This document shows positions 44,896 through 53,182 of a DNA stretch of 62,290 nucleotides, piece by piece. This DNA is from JBMOKT01 sp049323895 (lineage in GTDB: Bacteria; Bacillota; Peptococcia; Peptococcales; BICA1-8): the NCBI GenBank assembly GCA_049323895.1, contig JBMOKT010000027.1, positions 1 through 62,290 on the forward strand. The letters run 5' to 3'. A program made the translations under genes and the position numbers. The notes below the pieces were generated by a model that was not told the DNA's origin, did no database searches, and saw nothing but the letters and a program-made list of their open reading frames with translations. Positions within the stretch are counted from its first letter, which is position 1; every line of letters starts with the position of its first letter.

Positions 44896-46026
44896 TTAAT
44901 TTTTCTTTTTCAATTGATGATAGATTGGCTTAACTAATTTATAGAACACTGTACTTTCAAAGGATTTGTAATCTTGATAGGTCTTAATCGGACTATTTAA
45001 AATCTGCTCAAACTCCTCCGCGGAAATCCCTAGTTTCTTTAATACATAAATTTGATCTTCTAGGATATTTTCTTTATTATACGGTTCTTTTTTCAATTCC
45101 TTTAAAGCTTCTTCCCTTGTAATTTGACCTGATAAAATCAGACTTGAAAGATGAGCCTTTCTTTTATCAAATCCAAATCTTATTGGTAAATAATAAGATT
45201 GAAAAAACTTTGTAAACACAGATTCATGATGTTTTTGACCATAACTTTTATACCCCAGATCCTCCTGAAGAACTTTCATTGCATCCTCCCTATTATAGGG
45301 CAGGTAATTAAGGGGTGCCACTACCTTCATCTTCTTAACTAGAGGATAGTAAATATAATATTGAAATAAGTTTAGCGTCGGATATGACCTCAAGGGCTGC
45401 TCTCCATACTTCTTATGAATTTCCTTTAACTGAATTACATCCATCGCATAATAACCCCAGGATTTTGGCAGTATAGACTCTGTTGCAATATTACTACCCG
45501 TTAAAACATACTTAATCTTGTTTTCTACCGCATAGCGATATAGCATTGCAAAAAAAGCATGGTCCTGTGGAACATCCTGATTTGCAAGTCCTGATCTTAA
45601 ATATGCTCTTTGTAGGTCTCTTACTTCTTGCCAATCTACAACATAGGTAAATAAATCTATATCTAGCTTGCGTACTATGTTCTCAATGTTCTGAACAGCT
45701 ATTTCAGAATTCCAACCTGCATCCACATGTACCGCTAGAGGATTTAAGCCCAATTCCTTTTTCGCTATAAGTGCAAGATAGGAACTATCAACTCCTCCGC
45801 TTAAACCAATTATCGAATCATATTTTTTTCCTTTTCCTACTTTTTTTATTTCACTTACAATCTCCTTCAGCTTGTCTTTGCCTTCATCATTAGGAAACCA
45901 TCTCTTTTTTATATTTGACTCAAAACCTCGACAGAAATTACATAGTCCCCCTGAATCAAATTCGATTTCCTCGGCAGTTGTATCCATAACACACCGATTA
46001 CAAATTTTATAGTCTACTTTAGCCAT
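44896..46026 (-). CDS. wbuX: N-acetyl sugar amidotransferase (WbpG/WbuX)
   Basis: 376 residues. N-terminal zinc ribbon (ICNRCVMDTTAEEIEF, then GLCNFC), PP-loop IGLSGGVDSSYLALIA (near 73), and YVLTGSNIATESILP near 180. With the following WbuZ and WbuY it converts an acetamido group to an acetamidino group on an activated sugar, as in Pseudomonas and E. coli O-antigens. Located 22 bases from the hisF-like gene. Confidence 0.88.
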   Translation of the reverse strand: MAKVDYKICNRCVMDTTAEEIEFDSGGLCNFCRGFESNIKKRWFPNDEGKDKLKEIVSEIKKVGKGKKYDSIIGLSGGVDSSYLALIAKKELGLNPLAVHVDAGWNSEIAVQNIENIVRKLDIDLFTYVVDWQEVRDLQRAYLRSGLANQDVPQDHAFFAMLYRYAVENKIKYVLTGSNIATESILPKSWGYYAMDVIQLKEIHKKYGEQPLRSYPTLNLFQYYIYYPLVKKMKVVAPLNYLPYNREDAMKVLQEDLGYKSYGQKHHESVFTKFFQSYYLPIRFGFDKRKAHLSSLILSGQITREEALKELKKEPYNKENILEDQIYVLKKLGISAEEFEQILNSPIKTYQDYKSFESTVFYKLVKPIYHQLKKKN

Positions 46027-46047
46027 AATTTTTGCACCCCCTCTTAC

Positions 46048-46812
46048 TCATCCATTTAATAGATTTTCCAATACTTTGTATTCAGGGTAGTTAATAAGAA
46101 CCGCTCTTAAACTCCCTTGAAATACAAACAGACTCCCAGCAGCTACTGCGGATGCTTTACCAAAATCAATCGCCTCTTTGAAATGAGAAATATCACCTGC
46201 TCCTCCACAAGCAATAACAGGAATATGCACAGATTCCGAAACCATTTTTATTAATTCAAGATCATATCCTGCCATAGTCCCATCTTTATCTATAGAATTC
46301 AATAATATTTCTCCTGCTCCCATTTCTTCCATTCTCATAGCATGTTCAATAGGAGTTAATCTGGTTGATTTAATACCACTATCTGAATAAACTTGGTATT
46401 TGCCAAATAAGCTTTTTTTTACATCAATTGATACGACTATGCTTTGGCTGCCAAATGCTCGGGATGCGTCCCTAACAAATTCAGGCTTTTCTATGGCATG
46501 ACTATTAATAGCAATCTTTTCAACTCCAATATTTAATATTTTTTGAATATCCTCGAGGGTGTTTATTCCCCCACCATAACATAAAGGCATAAAACATTCA
46601 CTAGCTATGTCGGAAATAATATCAAATTGTGGTTTCCTTTTTCCCATAGTTGCTTGAATATCTAAAAAAACCAATTCATCTACTTCTTTATCGTTAAAAA
46701 TTTTAACACAGTTTATTGGATCTCCTATATAACGAGGGTCTTTAAATTTTACCGTTTTAACAAGACCTCTGTTCTTTAGTAATAGACATGGAATTACTCG
46801 ACTTTTAAGCAA
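46048..46812 (-). CDS. wbuZ: HisF-like ammonia-channelling subunit (WbuZ)
   Basis: 254 residues, TIM barrel of the HisF family. The N-terminal motif reads IPCLLLKNRGLVKTVKF in place of the HisF pattern IPCLDVKDGRVVKG: the catalytic Asp11 is replaced by Leu, which is the form I know from WbuZ-type paralogues, whose job is amidation support and not histidine synthesis. Adjacent to the HisH-like gene (two-base gap) and WbuX. Confidence 0.87.
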   Translation of the reverse strand: MLKSRVIPCLLLKNRGLVKTVKFKDPRYIGDPINCVKIFNDKEVDELVFLDIQATMGKRKPQFDIISDIASECFMPLCYGGGINTLEDIQKILNIGVEKIAINSHAIEKPEFVRDASRAFGSQSIVVSIDVKKSLFGKYQVYSDSGIKSTRLTPIEHAMRMEEMGAGEILLNSIDKDGTMAGYDLELIKMVSESVHIPVIACGGAGDISHFKEAIDFGKASAVAAGSLFVFQGSLRAVLINYPEYKVLENLLNG

Positions 46813-46814
46813 GG

Positions 46815-47447
46815 CTACACCAACTCCACAAAATTCTTCATTAATTTAAGTCCATATTTATGGCTTTTTTCAGGATGAAACTGGACACCAAAAATATTGT
46901 TATGACAAACAGCAGAAACAAAGTCATAACCGTAATTGGTTTTAGCAATTATATCCTTCTCGGTATAACATTTCAGGTGATATGAATGAACAAAATAGAA
47001 GCGTGGTAACTCCATAAAATCCGCAAATAGGATATTTGATTCTTTATAAATTAATGTATTCCATCCCATATGAGGAATTTTATAAATATTTGAAACTTCC
47101 CTATAATCAAAACGAACAACTTCTGCGTCAATCCAACCTAATCCTTGCAGACTACCCTCTTGGCTTTTTTTAGCGAATAATTGCATGCCAAGGCAAATTC
47201 CTAAAATTGGGATGCCATCTTTAATAACTTTTTTATTTAATATATCAATTAATCCCAATTTTATTAGGTTGCTCATCCCGCTATCAAATGAACCAACTCC
47301 AGGGAGGATTAGCTTTTTCGCTAATGCAATCTCCTCTATTTCGGAACTAATAAGGGCTTGTCCCCCAGCTTTTCTTACCATATTTTGAATTGAACCTAAA
47401 TTGCCAAGACCACTATCAATAATAATTATCATAGAAATTGCTACCAC
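46815..47447 (-). CDS. wbuY: HisH-like glutaminase subunit (WbuY)
   Basis: 210 residues, class I glutamine amidotransferase. Catalytic Cys in LGICLGMQLF (near 88), His and Glu in VQFHPEKS (near 190). It releases ammonia from glutamine and passes it through the HisF-like barrel to WbuX. The frame begins MVAISMI; the true start may be the second methionine. Confidence 0.87.
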   Translation of the reverse strand: MVAISMIIIIDSGLGNLGSIQNMVRKAGGQALISSEIEEIALAKKLILPGVGSFDSGMSNLIKLGLIDILNKKVIKDGIPILGICLGMQLFAKKSQEGSLQGLGWIDAEVVRFDYREVSNIYKIPHMGWNTLIYKESNILFADFMELPRFYFVHSYHLKCYTEKDIIAKTNYGYDFVSAVCHNNIFGVQFHPEKSHKYGLKLMKNFVELV

Positions 47448-47459
47448 CCTTTACCAATA

Positions 47460-48089
47460 TTAAACCGAAAGATGTTTCCTTCTATATTTTTCAAATTTTT
47501 CTGCCGGGATATAACCATAAAATTTCCTTTTGTATTCAAAGTTGATGCATTTTCTTTCCTCTATTTCTTTTACAATTTTTGCTGGGTTTCCTGCTAAAAC
47601 ACAATATCCTCTAGGGAAAGACTTAGTAACTACTGACCCTGCAGCCACAACTGTATGTGGACCTAGTTCTACTCCCGGGAGTATAACAGCATTCATTCCA
47701 ATCCAACAATAACTGCCAATAATAACACTTGAAGAACCATGGTCTCTTATATCATAAATATTATGATTTGCGCTTATAATACCAACATTTGGCCCTATTA
47801 TTACATAGTCCCCAAAAATGATTTTTCCTTTTCCTTGAATATAGCATCCAGGTGATAACCCGGGCGCCCCATCGATACCACATAATATATTTTTATAATT
47901 TGTTATTGTACTGGTAAAATGTGCTGGCCAGTATACTTTTCTGTTAAATCCTAGTATCTTTTGCATAAAAAAAACCATGAACCCAAAAGAATTATTGGTA
48001 TCCTCGACCCTCATAAAGTACTTAAATGGTGTATAACGAGCTAAAGTTTTCACTAATCCGATCTTTACTTTTCGAATAAATTTCCCCAT
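47460..48089 (-). CDS. Hexapeptide-repeat acyltransferase (2)
   Basis: About 209 residues from ATG 48089 (AAGGTG just before). Beta-helix repeats from about 70 to 180 (FGDYVIIGPNVGIISANHNI, WIGMNAVILPGVELGPHTVV). Likely acetylates a nucleotide sugar or glycan. It precedes hisH in the amidination sub-cluster, so it may prepare an acetamido sugar for amidination. Confidence 0.8.
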   Translation of the reverse strand: MGKFIRKVKIGLVKTLARYTPFKYFMRVEDTNNSFGFMVFFMQKILGFNRKVYWPAHFTSTITNYKNILCGIDGAPGLSPGCYIQGKGKIIFGDYVIIGPNVGIISANHNIYDIRDHGSSSVIIGSYCWIGMNAVILPGVELGPHTVVAAGSVVTKSFPRGYCVLAGNPAKIVKEIEERKCINFEYKRKFYGYIPAEKFEKYRRKHLSV

Positions 48090-48139
48090 AAAAATCACCT
48101 TATAAAAAAGAATTAAACCGCCTGTTTCTAATTAAGCTA

Positions 48140-49600
48140 TTAAATTAATTTGGAGAATTTTTTGCCAAACAATATCACTTTTAAGGCTAAAGATAACACT
48201 ATAGAAGAAATTAAGACCCATGTATTGGCATCTAAAGCATAAAGAAGTAATGGAACAATTAGATATGGCATGCTTTTAAATATAATTGTAAATTTTTCTT
48301 TTATAATAATATTAAGACTGATTCCAACCTGTCTTAATATTAGAATTGCATTTACTATATACATAAACATACCTGATATCCCCAAAAGAATAATAGTTAA
48401 CATTGCTGAACCCAAGATACCACCAATTATTACTGATAATAATCTTAATACTAGTAAAACGGCATTAAATATCATAAGAATGTGTTGTCTTTCCATTACT
48501 AAATAAATGGTTGATATAGGTGATGAAACAAATTGAAATAATAGCCATAAACAAAGCCAACGGGCGTAATATCCAGAAATTATCCACTGTTCTCCAAAAA
48601 GGAGGACAAAAAAATCCGGAGCTATTATAATAAATAACATCGCAGGTACAAAGCCCAATTCCAAAAGACTAGAGAATACTTTTAGTGAAAAACGATCTAG
48701 GTTATTATCTAATTTAGCCTGATTAGCCCTCGGGAAAAACACTTGTGATAGCGAAACTCCTATTATACCCATGGGAACTGCCAATAAACGCTGACCCCAG
48801 CTGTAATACCCAATAACTTCTGGAGTAAAGAAATATCCCAACAAAAACAATGGCATCATGGAAGAACCCGTATTTAAAAGATCCGCCCAAGATGAATATA
48901 GGGGAAATCTCTTGTAACGTAGTAGCTGTTCCTTTACCACTTCTAATTTTATTCCCCTCCAAAACTCTTTTCCTTCTTCATTTAATGTCTGAAAAACGAG
49001 ATGGATTGTAGCAGATATCTGCCCTAAAAAAGCTCCCATGATAAGTCCAATATGACCTGGAAGTACAGTTAGGCCAAAACCTAATTGGGAAACAAGCGTT
49101 ATAGAAGTTTGGCTAATCTGCCTAGCAGCCATCCTTTTGAATTTTCCTCTTCTACTATTCCAATAGTCAAATGTTTGATAAATACCCGCTGCAAGTAAGC
49201 TAATTGGCAATAACCACATCAAAGAAGCAATCTGGGGTGAATTAATTATCGCAGATAATTTATTGCCAAAAAATATTACTAAAGGAATAGCTGCTAATGC
49301 GCTACAAAAACTAATTAGAATTGCTAAAAAAGCTATACTTTTCGCATCCTCTTCCTTCTCAGGAAGTACCACTGCTTGATCATATCTACCACAAACAATT
49401 ACTGACAAAATGCCAAGTACCGCCGAATATATTGAAAGTATCCCAAATTCTTCTGGAGTATAGAGCCTTGCTAAAAAAAATGATGCCATAAAAGCTAAAC
49501 ATTGAACAAAAAAACTGCCGGACATTAGTATCAAAATATTCTTTATAAAAATCGACTCAGGAACATGACTGATAATATAATTAAACATTTTTTTTATCAA
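48140..49600 (-). CDS. wzx: Wzx-type polysaccharide flippase (2)
   Basis: About 486 residues from TTG 49600, with GAGGGG upstream; an ATG at 49588 is the alternative. About 14 hydrophobic segments; the ILILMSGSFFVQCLAFMASF pattern and RLYTPEEFGILSIYSAV match Wzx/polysaccharide-biosynthesis transporters. It moves a lipid-linked glycan. Second flippase in the operon. Confidence 0.83.
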   Translation of the reverse strand: MIKKMFNYIISHVPESIFIKNILILMSGSFFVQCLAFMASFFLARLYTPEEFGILSIYSAVLGILSVIVCGRYDQAVVLPEKEEDAKSIAFLAILISFCSALAAIPLVIFFGNKLSAIINSPQIASLMWLLPISLLAAGIYQTFDYWNSRRGKFKRMAARQISQTSITLVSQLGFGLTVLPGHIGLIMGAFLGQISATIHLVFQTLNEEGKEFWRGIKLEVVKEQLLRYKRFPLYSSWADLLNTGSSMMPLFLLGYFFTPEVIGYYSWGQRLLAVPMGIIGVSLSQVFFPRANQAKLDNNLDRFSLKVFSSLLELGFVPAMLFIIIAPDFFVLLFGEQWIISGYYARWLCLWLLFQFVSSPISTIYLVMERQHILMIFNAVLLVLRLLSVIIGGILGSAMLTIILLGISGMFMYIVNAILILRQVGISLNIIIKEKFTIIFKSMPYLIVPLLLYALDANTWVLISSIVLSLALKVILFGKKFSKLI

Positions 49601-49650
49601 CTTATTCCCCTCACAGTCTCTTTGCAAAAAAACCATTTGCGAAATTAAAT

Positions 49651-50673
49651 CTATAAGGGTAGGACAATTGTTTTTCTTTCTTTATTGGACTTATATATGG
49701 CCTCAATAATCTCCAATGATTTCCGGCCACCTCTACCATCTATTAGGGGATTTTCACCGTTTTTTAGAGACTCTATCACGTTTTTGTAATACGCACTATG
49801 GCCAAAACCATAAACAGATTCGGGAAAAGTATTTGCAGCCTTTACTATTCTATCATCATCCTGATAATCACTAAAGTTCCAATGAATTATTTCATTAACG
49901 GCAATCCCTCCAACCCTTACAGTACCCTTTTCACCAATTATGGTTATTGAACCCTCTAGATTTTTAGGATAGGTTAGCATTGTTACATTGATTGTCGCAA
50001 CACACCCTTTTCTAAATTTAATAATTGCAGCCCCGGTATCCTCTGCTTCAATATTCCTGGCTAAGGTATCGGTTTGAGCCATTACTGATTGAACAGGCCC
50101 CCCAAACCATTGAACTAGGTCTACGTAATGGGATGCTTGGTTGCAAAAAGCTCCTCCATCAAATTCCCAAGTGCCCCTCCAGTCCGCCATATCATAATAT
50201 TCCTGGGGTCTCGTCCAAAATACATTTGCAATAATCATAAAAATTTGACCAAATCGACCGCTATCGATGGCTTTCTTTATCAATTGAATGGAAGGATTCA
50301 GTCGGTTTTGCATAACAACAAACAACCTTACTCCATTTTTATCACATGCCTTAATCAGTTCATCGGCATCACTTAAACGTACTCCAATGGGTTTCTCTGA
50401 AAGAACATGCTTACCATAATTGGCAGCCATAATCCCATGTTCAGGATGAAGACCGGAAGGGGTACAAATACTTATTAGGTTTATATCCTTTTTTTGCAGC
50501 ATTTCTTCATAATTTTTTGTCCAAAAGGGAACTCCATAGGTTGCAGCTGCTTTCTCGGCTCTTTCACCAATAATATCACAACATGCCACTACCTCGACAT
50601 TCCCCAATTTGCTCAAAGCTTCAAAATGATTTTTAGCAATTCTACCACAACCTATAATACCAATTTTCAGCAT
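49651..50673 (-). CDS. wbpB: Gfo/Idh/MocA-family dehydrogenase (WbpB/WlbA-like)
   Basis: 340 residues. KIGIIGCGRIAKNHFEAL (NAD fold), LSEKPIGVRLSDADEL (conserved lysine of EKP), and DGGAFCNQASHYVDLVQWF carrying the active-site His. Together with the adjacent WbpE- and WbpD-like genes it would oxidise C3 of UDP-GlcNAcA, the first step of the 2,3-diacetamido-uronic acid pathway. The paralogues of this family are many, so the neighbours give much of the assignment. Confidence 0.84.
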   Translation of the reverse strand: MLKIGIIGCGRIAKNHFEALSKLGNVEVVACCDIIGERAEKAAATYGVPFWTKNYEEMLQKKDINLISICTPSGLHPEHGIMAANYGKHVLSEKPIGVRLSDADELIKACDKNGVRLFVVMQNRLNPSIQLIKKAIDSGRFGQIFMIIANVFWTRPQEYYDMADWRGTWEFDGGAFCNQASHYVDLVQWFGGPVQSVMAQTDTLARNIEAEDTGAAIIKFRKGCVATINVTMLTYPKNLEGSITIIGEKGTVRVGGIAVNEIIHWNFSDYQDDDRIVKAANTFPESVYGFGHSAYYKNVIESLKNGENPLIDGRGGRKSLEIIEAIYKSNKERKTIVLPL

Positions 50674-50708
50674 AATAACTCCCCTTATTTCAGTTAGTAA
50701 ATTCTAAT

Positions 50709-51860
50709 TTATTTAGCAACACTTTTCGAGTTACCTTTTTCTAAGTACTCTTTTATAGTTGTTACAATATAATTTACTTGATCAAATTGCAGTTCCGGGT
50801 CTATTGGCAATGCCAAAACCTTTTGGCATGCTCCTTCTGCTACTGGCAAATCCCCCGGTTTGTAGTTTAGAAATTTATAACACTCTTGTAGATGCAAGGG
50901 TATCGGGTAATATACAGCTGTTCCAACCCCTCTATTTTGCAGATAATTCACCAACTTGTCCCTATCTTCCGTTTCAATTACATATTGGTGAAACGCATGC
51001 CCCTCAATAATTTCAGGACATTTTATTATTTGCCTGATACCCAAATTTTCAAATTGTTCATTATATTTTTTAGCTACGGCAAACCTTTTTTGGGTCCATT
51101 CTTGCAGATATTTAAGTTTAATATCCAATACTACTGCTTGGATTGGATCCAGTCGGCTATTGTAGCCTATTATTTTGTGATAATATTTTGGATTAGACCC
51201 ATGAAGTCTTAAAATCTTTATCCTACTAGCTAGTTCATCATCATCTGTTACAATTAAGCCTCCATCACCAAAACATCCTAAGTTTTTTGAGGGAAAAAAA
51301 CTAAAACACCCCGTATTACCAATAGTTCCTACTTTAGCTGGGTTACCTTTATAATCTATTTCACTGTTTATAGCCTGACAGGCATCCTCAACGATTTTTA
51401 CACCATACTTGTCTGCTAAACTCATTAATATATTCATATCAGCTGATAGACCAAATAAATGCACAGGAATAATCGCCTTTACATTTTCCTCTTTCCTTAG
51501 GACTGATTCTACTTGATTTAGATTAATATTATATGTTAGAGAATCAATGTCAACAAAAATGGGCGTTGCACCTAATCGACTCACAGCACCGGCAGTTGCA
51601 AAAAAAGTAAAGGTGGGTACAATTACTTTATCCCCCGCTTTAATTCCCAAGGCATCCAAGGACAATAATAATGCGTCCGAGCCAGATGCAACACCTATAG
51701 CATATTTTGCACCCAAAAAAGAAGCTATGCTTTTTTCAAAATTTGATACAGCATTTCCCATTATATAATTTCCACTAGCTAAGATTTCTTGAATAGCTGT
51801 ATCGATTTCATCTTTTAACATGTGATATTGTTTAGGAAGATTTAGCATGGGAATATTCAT
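50709..51860 (-). CDS. wbpE: DegT-family aminotransferase (WbpE/WlbC-like)
   Basis: About 383 residues from ATG 51860, preceded by GAGAGG; a TTG at 51869 overlaps the wbpD stop. IPMLNLPKQYHMLKDEI start, GVASGSDALLLSLDALG, and the PLP lysine in SFFPSKNLGCFGDGG are typical of WbpE/WlbC-like 3-transaminases. It aminates the 3-keto-uronic acid from WbpB with glutamate. Confidence 0.85.
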   Translation of the reverse strand: MNIPMLNLPKQYHMLKDEIDTAIQEILASGNYIMGNAVSNFEKSIASFLGAKYAIGVASGSDALLLSLDALGIKAGDKVIVPTFTFFATAGAVSRLGATPIFVDIDSLTYNINLNQVESVLRKEENVKAIIPVHLFGLSADMNILMSLADKYGVKIVEDACQAINSEIDYKGNPAKVGTIGNTGCFSFFPSKNLGCFGDGGLIVTDDDELASRIKILRLHGSNPKYYHKIIGYNSRLDPIQAVVLDIKLKYLQEWTQKRFAVAKKYNEQFENLGIRQIIKCPEIIEGHAFHQYVIETEDRDKLVNYLQNRGVGTAVYYPIPLHLQECYKFLNYKPGDLPVAEGACQKVLALPIDPELQFDQVNYIVTTIKEYLEKGNSKSVAK

Positions 51861-51865
51861 TGTTC

Positions 51866-52438
51866 TCAATCCTCTCTAATTTCTCTTTCACTAATTTTCA
51901 AATATGTTTGACCACAAACTGAACAAGCTGCGAGGCTTTCAAAAAAGTTGAGCTTCTCACCGCATTTGCAAATCCAACCTTGAATTTTTCCTGGGGAACC
52001 AAAATATATAGCATAGCCAGGGACATCTTTTGTAACAACTGTACCAGCCCCTATCAATGAGTATTTGCCAATATTGTTACCACAAACAACCGTAGCATTT
52101 GCACCTATGGATGCACCTTTTTTTATTATAGTATTTTTATACTCCGACTTTCTCTCCACAAAACTACGGGGATTGATTACATTGGTAAATACCATGGATG
52201 GTCCAAGGAATACATCATCTTCGCAGATTACACCAGTATATATTGATACATTATTTTGAACCTTGACTCCATTACCCAATATTACACCGGATGCAATAAA
52301 AACATTCTGCCCAATGTTACAATTTATGCCAATTTTGCAATCTCGCATCACATGGCTAAAATGCCATATCTTTGTATTGGCTCCTATCTCAGTAGGTTGA
52401 TCGATATAGGATGACGGGTGAACATAAAAGTCTGTCAT
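51866..52438 (-). CDS. wbpD: UDP-3-amino-GlcNAcA N-acetyltransferase (WbpD/WlbB-like)
   Basis: 190 residues. Beta-helix repeats from about 15 to 150 (IWHFSHVMRDCKIGINCNIG, RSFVERKSEYKNTIIKKGAS, GANATVVCGNNIGKYSLIG), the exact style of WbpD/WlbB. The C-terminus carries a small zinc-ribbon-like segment (CKCG and CSVCG, about 153-178), an added feature of many Gram-positive relatives. Makes UDP-GlcNAc(3NAc)A. Confidence 0.88.
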   Translation of the reverse strand: MTDFYVHPSSYIDQPTEIGANTKIWHFSHVMRDCKIGINCNIGQNVFIASGVILGNGVKVQNNVSIYTGVICEDDVFLGPSMVFTNVINPRSFVERKSEYKNTIIKKGASIGANATVVCGNNIGKYSLIGAGTVVTKDVPGYAIYFGSPGKIQGWICKCGEKLNFFESLAACSVCGQTYLKISEREIRED

Positions 52439-52461
52439 GTTTTTTCCCCCAACTTTAATTT

Positions 52462-53004
52462 CTATATTGCTTTATTATCACTCCATAAAATGAGCGAGTT
52501 GTTTTTTTCAAGTTTTTCCTGGTATTTTATAAATTCCACACTATTCAATACTAACGTTCTTATCTTTCTTTCAATAATTTGTTCAGCTTTTTCTACAAGA
52601 AATTGCAAATAAGTCTTATCAATCTCCCCTACTATTACTAAGTCGATTATACCAGAGTCAATCCCTTGGGCATAATCACCAGTCACTAATGCCAAATCTA
52701 TTTTTCCTAAGTGATTGAGAATTGTTTCAATTAATTTATCAATTCCTAAGGTCTTTTTAACGATATTATGTATCTCAGGAAATAAAGGATGCAGTATATT
52801 TGCTTTATAGAGTTTGGTTCTACCTTCATTTTCACTTTCTAATAATCCAGCTTCAGTCAAACGGTTTAACTCTATTCTTACAGCATTTGTAGATTCGCCA
52901 AATTCTTCAGATAAACCTCTAAGATAGGCTTTTGTATCAGGGTTTAAAAATAATTTTAATAAAAGTTTCATCCTAGTTTTAGATGTTATTATAGATTCCA
53001 GCAA
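52462..53004 (-). CDS. Winged-helix regulator fused to degenerate nucleotidyltransferase fold
   Basis: 180 residues from TTG 53004 (GGAGTG upstream). Residues about 1-75 form a winged helix (TKAYLRGLSEEFGESTNAVR, LNRLTEAGLLESENEGRTKL). Residues about 95-165 have an MNT-nucleotidyltransferase-like pattern (LVTGDYAQGIDSGIIDLVIV) in which the catalytic GS and Asp-x-Asp are changed. I know such regulators as leading genes of surface polysaccharide clusters. As the first gene after the only clear promoter it probably controls the whole operon. Confidence 0.8.
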   Translation of the reverse strand: MLESIITSKTRMKLLLKLFLNPDTKAYLRGLSEEFGESTNAVRIELNRLTEAGLLESENEGRTKLYKANILHPLFPEIHNIVKKTLGIDKLIETILNHLGKIDLALVTGDYAQGIDSGIIDLVIVGEIDKTYLQFLVEKAEQIIERKIRTLVLNSVEFIKYQEKLEKNNSLILWSDNKAI

Positions 53005-53040
53005 ATATCATCACTCCAATTATGATGCTTTACGAGTACT

Positions 53041-53069
53041 ATTTTTACTCATTCAAATATAATTGTCAA
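53041..53069 (-). promoter_or_regulatory. Promoter of the 29-gene glycan operon
   Basis: Minus strand: consensus -35 TTGACA (53064-53069), 17-base spacer, weak -10 AAAAAT (53041-53046; TAAAAA is also possible with 16 bases). No other promoter-like sequence is obvious in the short gaps downstream, so the operon probably starts here. Confidence 0.55.
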
Positions 53070-53129
53070 GTTTAAATTAGCAAAATATAATTACTTTTTT
53101 CCAATGTAAATATTATGATAGCCCCCCAT

Positions 53130-53160
53130 ATAATAAGAAACCGTACCACTGTGGTACGGC
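53130..53160 (-). terminator. Terminator after the O-antigen polymerase/ligase gene
   Basis: Palindrome CCGTACCACTGTGGTACGG (53141-53159), followed on the minus strand by TTTCTTATT. It lies 25 bases after the stop at 53183 and just upstream of the operon promoter, so it insulates the two units. Confidence 0.8.
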
Positions 53161-53182
53161 ATTTAAATATTAACAGATAAGT

